In this document: positions 39,297 to 46,205 of the stretch, one piece after another | Position numbering within the stretch: position 1 is the first letter of the stretch | Layout: every line of letters starts with the position of its first letter | NCBI GenBank assembly: GCA_020426845.1 | Contig: JAGQPF010000728.1 | Coordinates: 20,214-84,213, forward strand | Length of the DNA: 64,000 nt | DNA from: Planctomycetales bacterium | GTDB lineage: Bacteria; Planctomycetota; Planctomycetia; Pirellulales; Pirellulaceae | Direction of reading: 5' to 3' | Notes under the pieces: generated by a model | The model's database searches: none | What the model was told of the DNA's origin: nothing | The model's input: the letters and a program-made list of their open reading frames with translations, nothing else | Position numbers and translations under genes: made by a program

Positions 39297-39352
39297 ACCC
39301 AGTACGACGGACTTCCAGTCCGTGCACCCAGTACGACGGACTTCCAGTCCGT
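39297..39352. repeat. Repeat family C, two direct copies
   Basis: ACCCAGTACGACGGACTTCC continues as AGTCCGT, occurring at 39297-39323 and 39326-39352 with a 29-base period. The core ACGGACTTCCAGTCCGT is a perfect 7-bp inverted repeat around TCC. It lies 26 bases beyond the permease stop; another copy (centre TTC) is at 50194-50213. Confidence 0.85.
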
Positions 39353-39450
39353 CGAGGGTCGTAAGTAGACGATGTTGGGCTCTGCGTCGCGGCTCTGTCG
39401 ACTTGTCGCCGAATCGTCTCGAGCCATGAAGGCGCTATTCGCGTCGTACC

Positions 39451-40278
39451 TCAGCCGACTCGATAGTAGACGCAGTCTCCGTCCGTCACTCGCTCGAAGG
39501 AGGTGTCGAGATTGAGGGTTGTCTCAGCGGCGCCGAGGAACAGAATCCCGCCGGGCGCCATAATCTTCCGAACCCGAGAGAGGATCATCCGCTTGGTATC
39601 GGTGGAGAAGTAGATCAGCACGTTTCGCAGGAACACGACATCCATCTGCGGCATGGTCGGCCAGCACTCGATCAAGTTCATCTTGCGGAAGGTCGCCATG
39701 TCGGTGACTTCCTTCTTCAGCTTCCACTGAGCTCCGGAGCGTTCGAAGAACTTGACGAGCCGCCCCGCGGACAATCCGCGATTGACTTCGATTTGCGAAT
39801 AGATGCCCTGACGAGCGCGTTCGAAGACGGTCTCGCTGAGATCGGTGCCCAGCAGTTCGAGCTTCCACCCCAGCAGTTCCGGGAATTGCTCGCGAATGAT
39901 CATCGCAATCGAGTAGAGCTCTTGTCCGGACGAGCAGGCGGCGGACCAGATATTCAGGGTGCGGGAGACCTTCCGCGCCTCGATCCTTGCCGGCAGCACG
40001 CTTCGCGACAACGCGTCGAACGGATGCGTGTCCCGAAAGAAGCTGGTTTCGTTGGTGGTCATCGCCTCCACAATTGCATGCTCCAACTGCGGCTGCGGCT
40101 TGGCGCGCAGGCTGCGGAGCAGATCGAGCGTGGAGCCAAAGCCGTTCAGTTTGGCCACCGGCCCCAGTCGGGCCTCGACCAAGTAGCCCTTGTTGGACTC
40201 GAGCTCAATTGCGGATCGATTGCGGACAAGCGTGCACACGAAGTCCATCGCGTCCGTTGTCAGTGTCGATTCGGCCAT
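39451..40278 (-). CDS. cheR: Chemotaxis protein methyltransferase CheR
   Basis: CheR methylates glutamates on chemoreceptors using S-adenosylmethionine. The 275-residue product has the N-terminal helical domain, AIVEAMTTNETSFFRD, the SAM-binding NIWSAACSSGQELYSIAMI, LLGTDLSETVFERARQGIYS, and MDVVFLRNVLIYFSTDTKRM. Length fits the family and there is no fused TPR. The ATG overlaps the cheB stop (TGATG). It ends a cheY-cheB-cheR run; the receptor, CheA and CheW are 4-10 kb away beyond the AarF-like gene. Confidence 0.96.
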   Translation of the reverse strand: MAESTLTTDAMDFVCTLVRNRSAIELESNKGYLVEARLGPVAKLNGFGSTLDLLRSLRAKPQPQLEHAIVEAMTTNETSFFRDTHPFDALSRSVLPARIEARKVSRTLNIWSAACSSGQELYSIAMIIREQFPELLGWKLELLGTDLSETVFERARQGIYSQIEVNRGLSAGRLVKFFERSGAQWKLKKEVTDMATFRKMNLIECWPTMPQMDVVFLRNVLIYFSTDTKRMILSRVRKIMAPGGILFLGAAETTLNLDTSFERVTDGDCVYYRVG

Positions 40279-41360
40279 CAGGAATTCACCGGTTTCTTGC
40301 CACGAATCAGCGAAAATTTGACAATTTCGCCGGGCACTTCACTCAAGGGAAGCGTGGCCGTAGCCAACCCGGCCTCAACGACGGCGCGAGGCATGCCCCA
40401 CACCACGGAGGTCGCCTCGTCCTGGGCGATCACGGCGCCTCCGGCGTCGCGAATGTGTTCTGCGCCGAGCGCCCCGTCACGTCCCATGCCCGTCAACACG
40501 ACAGCCAGCACATTGCCACCCACTGCCTCGGTGCAGGACCGGAACAGCACGTCGACTGCCGGCCGGCAGGAGTTCTCCGGCGGGCCTTGGCCGAGCTTGG
40601 TGCGGATCGCAAACGGAGTGCCCTCGAGCATCATGTGGTAGTCGCCGGGGGCGATCGCCACCGTGCCGCCACGCAAGGTCTCGCCGCCCTGAGCTTCAAA
40701 CACTTCCAGCTCGCACTCCTGGTTGAGCCGAGCGGCCAGATGCTTGGTGAAGACAGGGGGCATGTGTTGGACGACTGCGATCGGCACGGGGAAACTTTTC
40801 GGCAATTGGCGAAGCACCGCGGACAGCGCCTGCGGTCCGCCCGTCGACGATCCGATCACCACCAAATCGCAGCGTTGCAAGCCGGCCGGGCTGCCGCCTA
40901 GCGCTCCCGTGTTGACGGGTGTCCGTCGAGGCGTCGCCATCAAGGGCGTGCGGACGGAGCAGAGCGCCTTGATTTTGGGCAGCAACTGCTTGCGGACCGA
41001 GTCCATGCCTGCTTCGACATTGTCGACATTGGCCGGCTTGGCGACGTAGTCCGAAGCGCCGCGTGCGAGCGCCTCCAACGTCTCCTCGGCGCCGCGCTCG
41101 GTGAGCGTGCTGAACATGATCACGGGAAGTGCCGGCTTGGTCTTCCGAATCTCCGTCAGCGTCTCCAGCCCGTCCATGTCGGGCATCGAGACGTCCAGCG
41201 TCACCAAATCAGGCTGGAGGTGGTCCATCTTCTGCAAGGCGATGCGGCCATTGGCGGCGACACCCACCACTTCAATCGTGGGGTCCTCGGCCAAAATGCT
41301 CGACAGCAGCCGGCGAATGATGACGGAGTCATCGACGACCAATACGCGCGTCTTTTTCAT
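40278..41360 (-). CDS. cheB: Chemotaxis response regulator protein-glutamate methylesterase CheB
   Basis: CheB removes receptor methyl groups when phosphorylated by CheA. The receiver domain (1-120) has VLVVDDSVIIRRLL, phospho-acceptor Asp in VTLDVSMPDMDGL, Thr in MFSTLTER and Lys in YVAKPANVDN. After a linker the methylesterase domain has the catalytic Ser in VIGSSTGGPQAL (near 170), His in VVQHMPPVFTKHLA (near 198) and Asp in GMGRDGALG (near 290). Length 360 is typical. The start overlaps the cheY stop by one base (TAATG), so cheY-cheB-cheR are translationally coupled. Confidence 0.97.
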   Translation of the reverse strand: MKKTRVLVVDDSVIIRRLLSSILAEDPTIEVVGVAANGRIALQKMDHLQPDLVTLDVSMPDMDGLETLTEIRKTKPALPVIMFSTLTERGAEETLEALARGASDYVAKPANVDNVEAGMDSVRKQLLPKIKALCSVRTPLMATPRRTPVNTGALGGSPAGLQRCDLVVIGSSTGGPQALSAVLRQLPKSFPVPIAVVQHMPPVFTKHLAARLNQECELEVFEAQGGETLRGGTVAIAPGDYHMMLEGTPFAIRTKLGQGPPENSCRPAVDVLFRSCTEAVGGNVLAVVLTGMGRDGALGAEHIRDAGGAVIAQDEATSVVWGMPRAVVEAGLATATLPLSEVPGEIVKFSLIRGKKPVNS

Positions 41361-41731
41361 TACGAAACAGCTCCCACCAAGCGAAGTTTTTCAATCAGGC
41401 CTTCCTTCTGGAAGGGCTTCATCAAGTACTCATCCGCGCCGGCGGTCAACGCCCGCAGCATCTGACTGGTCTCAGTCTCGGTGGTCACCATCAAGATGAT
41501 CATCGGCTTGTAGGTCTCGTCGGCACGGACGGCCTTGATCAAGTCCAGGCCGTTCATGTTCGGCATGTTCCAGTCCACCAGCGCCACGTCCGGCACGTCG
41601 GCTCCCGACTCCAGCACGGCGAGCGCCTCGACGCCATCGCAGGCCTCGATCGTCTCGAACCCCAGCTCCTGAAGGATGTTGGACTCGATTCGCCGAATCG
41701 GACGGGAGTCGTCAACAATTAGCGCACGCAT
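41360..41731 (-). CDS. cheY: CheY-like response regulator
   Basis: A single receiver domain of 123 residues: MRALIVDDSRPIRRI, phospho-acceptor Asp in VALVDWNMPNMNGLD, Thr in LMVTTETE and Lys in YLMKPFQKE. Start 41731 has GGGAGG 8 bases upstream; the frame is open further up, but only this start gives a receiver N-terminus. It is the first gene of the cheY-cheB-cheR run and one of two CheY proteins in the locus. No flagellar motor gene is in the window, so its target is not known. Confidence 0.94.
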   Translation of the reverse strand: MRALIVDDSRPIRRIESNILQELGFETIEACDGVEALAVLESGADVPDVALVDWNMPNMNGLDLIKAVRADETYKPMIILMVTTETETSQMLRALTAGADEYLMKPFQKEGLIEKLRLVGAVS

Positions 41732-42155
41732 TACGTCGTTCCTCCCGAAAACGAGCTCAGAATGGAGGGCGCCCGCGGCGCCAATTTGGAATCGTCCATC
41801 AGTCCATCCAAGGTTGTGTCGACAAGCAAGCCAACGAAGTGGCCCGACAATGAGTCGAAAGTAAAAGTCTCTGGAAGACCGTAGGACGCAACCCAAACGA
41901 GGGCAACGAAAATACACGATCTTGTCGGGCGTCTTTCACGCCACGTCCACAACGCAGCTTCGCGGCTCACACGATGGGGCGCAGCGGACGCATCGACAGG
42001 GCGCGTTCGCGACGATTGTGCGCACCGTGGCGAGGCATGCGACCGCCAATGACAGACTTCCAACGCGAGCCGCAGCGGGGCCATAGCCGAACATTGCTAC
42101 GGGTCGCGAAGCCGCGGATTGGCATGCGACGAGCCAACCGGCAAGGAGGCATGAC
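41732..42155. other. Divergent intergenic region
   Basis: 424 bases between cheY (minus) and the ABC1 kinase gene (plus), presumably with both promoters. The long open frame on the minus strand that crosses it continues antisense through the kinase gene and is a shadow. No family A-D repeat is seen. Confidence 0.4.
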
Positions 42156-43694
42156 ATGGGCACCATCAAACGACTCGGCAACTTCGCGTTGCTGGCCAAA
42201 GACGCACATACCTTGAAGCGCAACGCGGACTCGAGCCGGCGGCAGGAATTTGCCGAGCAGGTCGTGGCGAGGCTGGGCGCCATGCACGGCCTGCCTCAAA
42301 AGGTGGCGCAGTTGGTCGGCATGTCCGGCAGCGATCTGGCCGAAGAATTTGCGACGCTGAATGAGTCCGCGTCGACACTGCCCCTCACGACCGTGCGGCG
42401 AGAGTTGGAGCGACAATGGCAACGCCCCGTCGACGAGGTGCTCCAGTCGCTGTCCCCTCATGGCAAGGCTGCCTCGCTTGGCCAAGTCCACTCGGCCGTG
42501 CTTCGCGACGGGCGGAAAGTCGCCATCAAGTTGCAGTACCCCGGCATTGATCGAGCCATTCGCACCGACCTGAATCTGCTGAACTGGCTGAGTTTGCCGG
42601 TTGGCGGCCTGGCGCGACGCAGCTTTGACACGCGCGAGTATCGCGACATCATTGGCGCTCACATTCAGGACGAGCTGGACTACCGGCAGGAGGCCCGCAA
42701 TCAACTCGAGTTCGCTCAACGGGCAAGCGTCTGCCCATGGATCGTCATCCCCGGCGTCGTGGATGACCTGAGCACCGAGCAGGTGCTGGTCACCGATTGG
42801 GAAGACGGCGAGCACTGGGCGACGGCGCAGCGGGATTGGACCAGCCGGGACCTGACGGCGCTGGCGCAACGATTGGTGGACTACTTCCACGCAAGCCTGC
42901 TGGAATGGGGCATCGTGCATGCCGACTGGCATGCCGGCAATTTGCGATTTCGCCGCACGGCCGACGGCGTGCAGCTCGTGTTGTTTGACTTCGGCAGCGT
43001 TTTCCGTCCTGCATTGCCAGAGCGACTGGCGTTGCTGCGGCTGATCCGCGCGCTGCGCGGCAAGACAGAGCCGCTCTATCCGATTCTGGTCGCGCTGGGG
43101 TTTGACGCGAATCATCTGCACCCGCTGCGCAGCAAGCTGCCGGCGCTGTGCCGCGTGTTGCTCGAGCCCTACGAGCAGGACTGGCCCTACGACGTCGGAC
43201 ACTGGCGAATGGGCGAGCGAGTCGGCGACATCCTCGGCGATGATCGCTGGACGTTTCGCGTCGCGGCGCCCGCGCGACTGATCTACTTGATGCGGGCCTA
43301 CCATGGCCTGCTCTACTACGTGCGCGCTCTGCCCGGACTCACGAACTGGTGGCGATGCGTGGCGCCCCAACTGTCGGAACTGTCCGACGCGATCAACCGA
43401 CTCGAACTGCCCGCGGCGGAAGACGACAGCGAAGTCAGCTCTGCCGGCGAGCTCGCGACCCAGCTTCAGGTGCAGATTTTCGACGGCGGCCAGCTGAAGT
43501 TTCAGATTGCTCAGCGAGCCAATGCCGTCGAGAATCTCGACTCGTTGCTGGACGACGAGCTTCGGGAGCGAATCGCAGCCCAAGACGTGCCGCTGCAACA
43601 GGTCGTGATCTCGGCGCGTCAGCACGGCTATCGCCCCGGCGAGTTGTTGCGAGTCAAAGAGGGAGAGCGAGAAATCGTCGTCCGCCTGCTCTGA
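42156..43694 (+). CDS. ABC1/AarF (UbiB/ADCK) family atypical kinase
   Basis: A protein-kinase-like fold of 512 residues. It has the nucleotide-loop segment KAASLGQVHSAVLRDGRKVA, Lys in VAIKLQYPGID, the catalytic loop VHADWHAGNLRF (the family usually reads HADxHxGN) and the metal-binding VLFDFGSVFR. The N-terminal QKVAQL matches the KxGQ region only weakly. Family members support quinone or lipid biosynthesis. A strong AAGGAGG site lies seven bases before the ATG. It is the only plus-strand gene within the chemotaxis locus and may be unrelated to it. The last 110 residues (GGQLKFQIAQRANAVENLDS) form an extra domain. Confidence 0.88.
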   Translation: MGTIKRLGNFALLAKDAHTLKRNADSSRRQEFAEQVVARLGAMHGLPQKVAQLVGMSGSDLAEEFATLNESASTLPLTTVRRELERQWQRPVDEVLQSLSPHGKAASLGQVHSAVLRDGRKVAIKLQYPGIDRAIRTDLNLLNWLSLPVGGLARRSFDTREYRDIIGAHIQDELDYRQEARNQLEFAQRASVCPWIVIPGVVDDLSTEQVLVTDWEDGEHWATAQRDWTSRDLTALAQRLVDYFHASLLEWGIVHADWHAGNLRFRRTADGVQLVLFDFGSVFRPALPERLALLRLIRALRGKTEPLYPILVALGFDANHLHPLRSKLPALCRVLLEPYEQDWPYDVGHWRMGERVGDILGDDRWTFRVAAPARLIYLMRAYHGLLYYVRALPGLTNWWRCVAPQLSELSDAINRLELPAAEDDSEVSSAGELATQLQVQIFDGGQLKFQIAQRANAVENLDSLLDDELRERIAAQDVPLQQVVISARQHGYRPGELLRVKEGEREIVVRLL

Positions 43695-43706
43695 CTCCCC
43701 GGGGCA

Positions 43707-43778
43707 GGCCGTTGAAAAACACCTCCCAGTCAACGAGAGCAGGGCGTCCCGCTGGACGCCCTGCTGCCCGCTGTCAAC
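43707..43778. repeat. Repeat family B element with a strong hairpin (bidirectional terminator candidate)
   Basis: The left arm GGCCGTTGAAAAACACC is at 43707-43723 and a short right counterpart TCAAC at 43774. Between them is a perfect 12-bp stem, AGCAGGGCGTCC (43738-43749) and GGACGCCCTGCT (43754-43765), with loop CGCT. It sits in the 102-base gap between the convergent ABC1 kinase and mcp genes, so it can serve as terminator for both; there is no U-tract. Confidence 0.7.
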
Positions 43779-43796
43779 ATCCTGCAATGGCTACTA

Positions 43797-45461
43797 CTAG
43801 GATTGGCTGGCGCCCAGTTGCTGCAGCGCGGTCGCCATTTGCGACAGCTCAGCCGCGGCCTGCTGGCAATTGGAGGCGCCCTGCGTGGTGTTCTCCGCGG
43901 CCTGAGCAACCGAGGTGATGTTCTGCGCGATCTCGGCAGTTCCCTTGGCCGCCTCGCTCACGTTGCGGCTCATTTCGGAGGCAGTCGCTGTCTGCTCCTC
44001 GACCGCGCTGGCGATGGTCGTGGAGATGTCGCTGATCTGGGCGATCACTTCGCCGATCTTCTGGATCGATTCAATCGCTCCCTCCGTGTCGGTCTGAATC
44101 GCCTCGATCTTGCTGCTGATCTCCTCGGTGGCCCGCGCGGTCTCTTTCGCCAACTCCTTGACTTCGTTGGCGACCACCGCGAAGCCCTTGCCCGCCTCGC
44201 CGGCCCGAGCGGCCTCGATCGTGGCGTTCAAGGCCAGCAGGTTGGTCTGCTCGGCGATCGAGGTAATGACCTTGATCACCTTGCCGATCTCGGCGCTGCT
44301 CTCGCCCAGCTTGCCGATCGTCTCGTTGGCGGACTGCGCGTCGTTCACCGCTTGCGAGGCGACCTGCGAAGCGTCGCTCGCGTTCTTCGCAATTTCGCGA
44401 ACGGCCGAGTTCATCTCCTCGACGCCCGTGGCGACCGTCTGCACGTTCTTGCTGACCTGCTCGGAGGCGGCCGAGACGACGTTCGCCTGAGCCGAAGTCT
44501 CCTCGGCGTTGGCCGCCATCTGCGAGCTCACCGCCGTCATCTCCTCGGCCGAGGCGCCCAAGGTGGAGGCGTTCTCGTTGACCAGGGCCAGAATGCGAGC
44601 GACCTCCTCGGCCTTCCGCCGGTCTCGCTCGGCGTTCTCCTCGATTTGCTTCTCCATCGCCAGCCGCTCGGTGATCACATCCCAGGTGACCATCGGCCCG
44701 ACATAGTTATTCTGAGCGTCGTAGATGGCGCTCACCAACAGGCTCAGCGTCTCGTCGCCAACCTTAATGTTGGCAGTGTGCGGCAAGTTGGAGGGGTCGG
44801 CCAGCAGCCGGCGCTGTCGATCGGGATTCTCGTGAAAGATGTCGATCGACTGTCCAAGCAGTTGGTCGGCCTTGATCGGCAACAGATGCTCGATTCCCTT
44901 CAGAGTGCGAATTGAGGAAGGATTCGCATACTGAACTTTCAAGTCGCGATCGGCAAACATAACGTTGATCGGCGCCTGCTCCATCATCGACTTCACCTTG
45001 CCCGCCTCGTCGCGGGCCAAGGCCGAGGCCGTGATGTCAGTGGCGAATTTGACGACCTTGCAGAGATTGCCGTCCTCGTCGGCGATCGGATTGTACGACG
45101 CCTCGATGATCACCAGGGTGCCGTCTTTGGTGTAGCGACGGAACTCGCCCGGCACGTTCTCGCCACGATTCAGCCGCGCCCAAAACTCGCGGTACTCGGT
45201 GCTATTGCGAGTCTGCTCGTCAACAAAGATCCGATGGTGCTGGCCGACGATTTCGTCCAGCTCGTATTTGACTGCGTTCAGAAAGTTCTGATTCGCCGTC
45301 AGGATGGTGCCATCCATGTTGAATTCGATCACCGCCTGAGTGGCGCTGATCGCCTCCATCAGGTTGGTGAGCTCGACGAATCGTGCCCTTTCCTCAGGGC
45401 TGGCGGAACGTCGGCTGGTTCCTTTTCCATTGGCGTTCTTGGTGAGCGTAGAGGAAGACAT
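43797..45461 (-). CDS. Soluble methyl-accepting chemotaxis protein with two PAS domains
   Basis: A receptor of 554 residues without membrane helices. The first PAS domain (about 30-135) has [30 protein letters not shown] and [20 protein letters not shown]. The second (about 150-265) has [20 protein letters not shown]. The C-terminal signalling domain has the conserved tip [20 protein letters not shown], with [13 protein letters not shown] after it, near residue 400. It would sense an intracellular signal and control CheA through CheW. Start 45461 has AGGAG 7 bases upstream; the frame extends to 45560. It is the last gene of the cheX-to-mcp run, separated from cheW by 258 bases with a structured inverted repeat. 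Confidence 0.94.
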   Translation of the reverse strand: MSSSTLTKNANGKGTSRRSASPEERARFVELTNLMEAISATQAVIEFNMDGTILTANQNFLNAVKYELDEIVGQHHRIFVDEQTRNSTEYREFWARLNRGENVPGEFRRYTKDGTLVIIEASYNPIADEDGNLCKVVKFATDITASALARDEAGKVKSMMEQAPINVMFADRDLKVQYANPSSIRTLKGIEHLLPIKADQLLGQSIDIFHENPDRQRRLLADPSNLPHTANIKVGDETLSLLVSAIYDAQNNYVGPMVTWDVITERLAMEKQIEENAERDRRKAEEVARILALVNENASTLGASAEEMTAVSSQMAANAEETSAQANVVSAASEQVSKNVQTVATGVEEMNSAVREIAKNASDASQVASQAVNDAQSANETIGKLGESSAEIGKVIKVITSIAEQTNLLALNATIEAARAGEAGKGFAVVANEVKELAKETARATEEISSKIEAIQTDTEGAIESIQKIGEVIAQISDISTTIASAVEEQTATASEMSRNVSEAAKGTAEIAQNITSVAQAAENTTQGASNCQQAAAELSQMATALQQLGASQS

Positions 45462-45521
45462 CGCGGACTCCTGTGATATCCTGGGCAGGTATGGTTGATT
45501 GGCAGGAAAAATGGCTACAAC

Positions 45522-45611
45522 GCATTTCAAAAACTTCCCGATCGGCAATCGGGTTGACAAAACCAGCAGAAAAACTGCCTTCGATTGCGCCTGGGAAGAT
45601 TTTTGAAATGC
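45522..45611. repeat. Nested inverted repeat between cheW and mcp
   Basis: The outer arms are GCATTTCAAAAACTTCCC (45522-45539) and its complement GGGAAGATTTTTGAAATGC (45593-45611), an 18-bp stem with a one-base bulge. The inner arms are GCAATCG (45545-45551) and CGATTGC (45582-45588). A separate hairpin CAGCATT/AATGCTG lies at 45668-45693. All are in the 258-base gap between the cheW stop and mcp start, so they would be transcribed if the operon reads through. Confidence 0.8.
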
Positions 45612-45719
45612 CCTCGAGACAGGTAGAAGTCGCCGCTAGGTTGCAGCGAGGCAGGTCCGGCAATCGACAGCATTTCTTGCGGATTGAATGCTGTTCGGTT
45701 GCCGATGGTTCAACGGCGA

Positions 45720-46187
45720 TTAGCCGGCGACTCTTCCGTCGCCGTTGACTCGTGAATCGAATTCGTGCAGGACGCGCTCGGTGTCCATGGCCAGCAGCAA
45801 ACGATCCGGCAGTTTGTAGGTTCCGTGAATCAAGTTGCGAACCGACGGATGAACGGTGTTTGGCGGCGGCTCGAACAGGCTGTTCTCGACCTCCACCACA
45901 TCTCCGATCTTGTCGACCAGGAAGCTGACCGCGTTCTCGCCGTCCCTCACGACGACGTTCATCGGCAAGTACTCGTCAGCTCGCGCCGGCATCCCGAAGT
46001 GGCACCGCAGATCGATGGCGGTGACAATTTGTCCCCGCAGGTTGATCAACCCCTCAATCGCGTTTGGCGCGAGCGGGACGCGTGTCATCTGCTGGTAGCG
46101 GATCACTTCCTGCACGCGTTGGACGTCGATGCCGAGAAACAGGTTGTCGACATGAAAGGTGCAGTACTGGTGTGACTCGTTGCTCAT
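45720..46187 (-). CDS. cheW: CheW chemotaxis adaptor
   Basis: CheW links receptors to CheA. The 155-residue product is a single CheW domain: YCTFHVDNLFLGIDVQRVQE, RVPLAPNAIEGLINLRGQIV, AIDLRCHFGM, VSFLVDKIGDVVEV and MDTERVLHEF, all in expected order. Length is normal. It lies 18 bases downstream of cheA on the same strand, so cotranscription is nearly certain. Confidence 0.96.
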   Translation of the reverse strand: MSNESHQYCTFHVDNLFLGIDVQRVQEVIRYQQMTRVPLAPNAIEGLINLRGQIVTAIDLRCHFGMPARADEYLPMNVVVRDGENAVSFLVDKIGDVVEVENSLFEPPPNTVHPSVRNLIHGTYKLPDRLLLAMDTERVLHEFDSRVNGDGRVAG

Positions 46188-46205
46188 GTGTTTCTCTCAC
46201 ATTCT

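Noticed and set aside
41967..43787. 606-codon minus-strand open frame
   Set aside because: It is antisense to the ABC1 kinase gene; the plus strand has clear family motifs and a strong ribosome-binding site, and high-GC codon bias keeps the opposite frame open.
45522..45611. Insertion sequence with terminal inverted repeats
   Set aside because: The element is only 90 bases, has no transposase and no clear target duplication; kept as a structured repeat instead.
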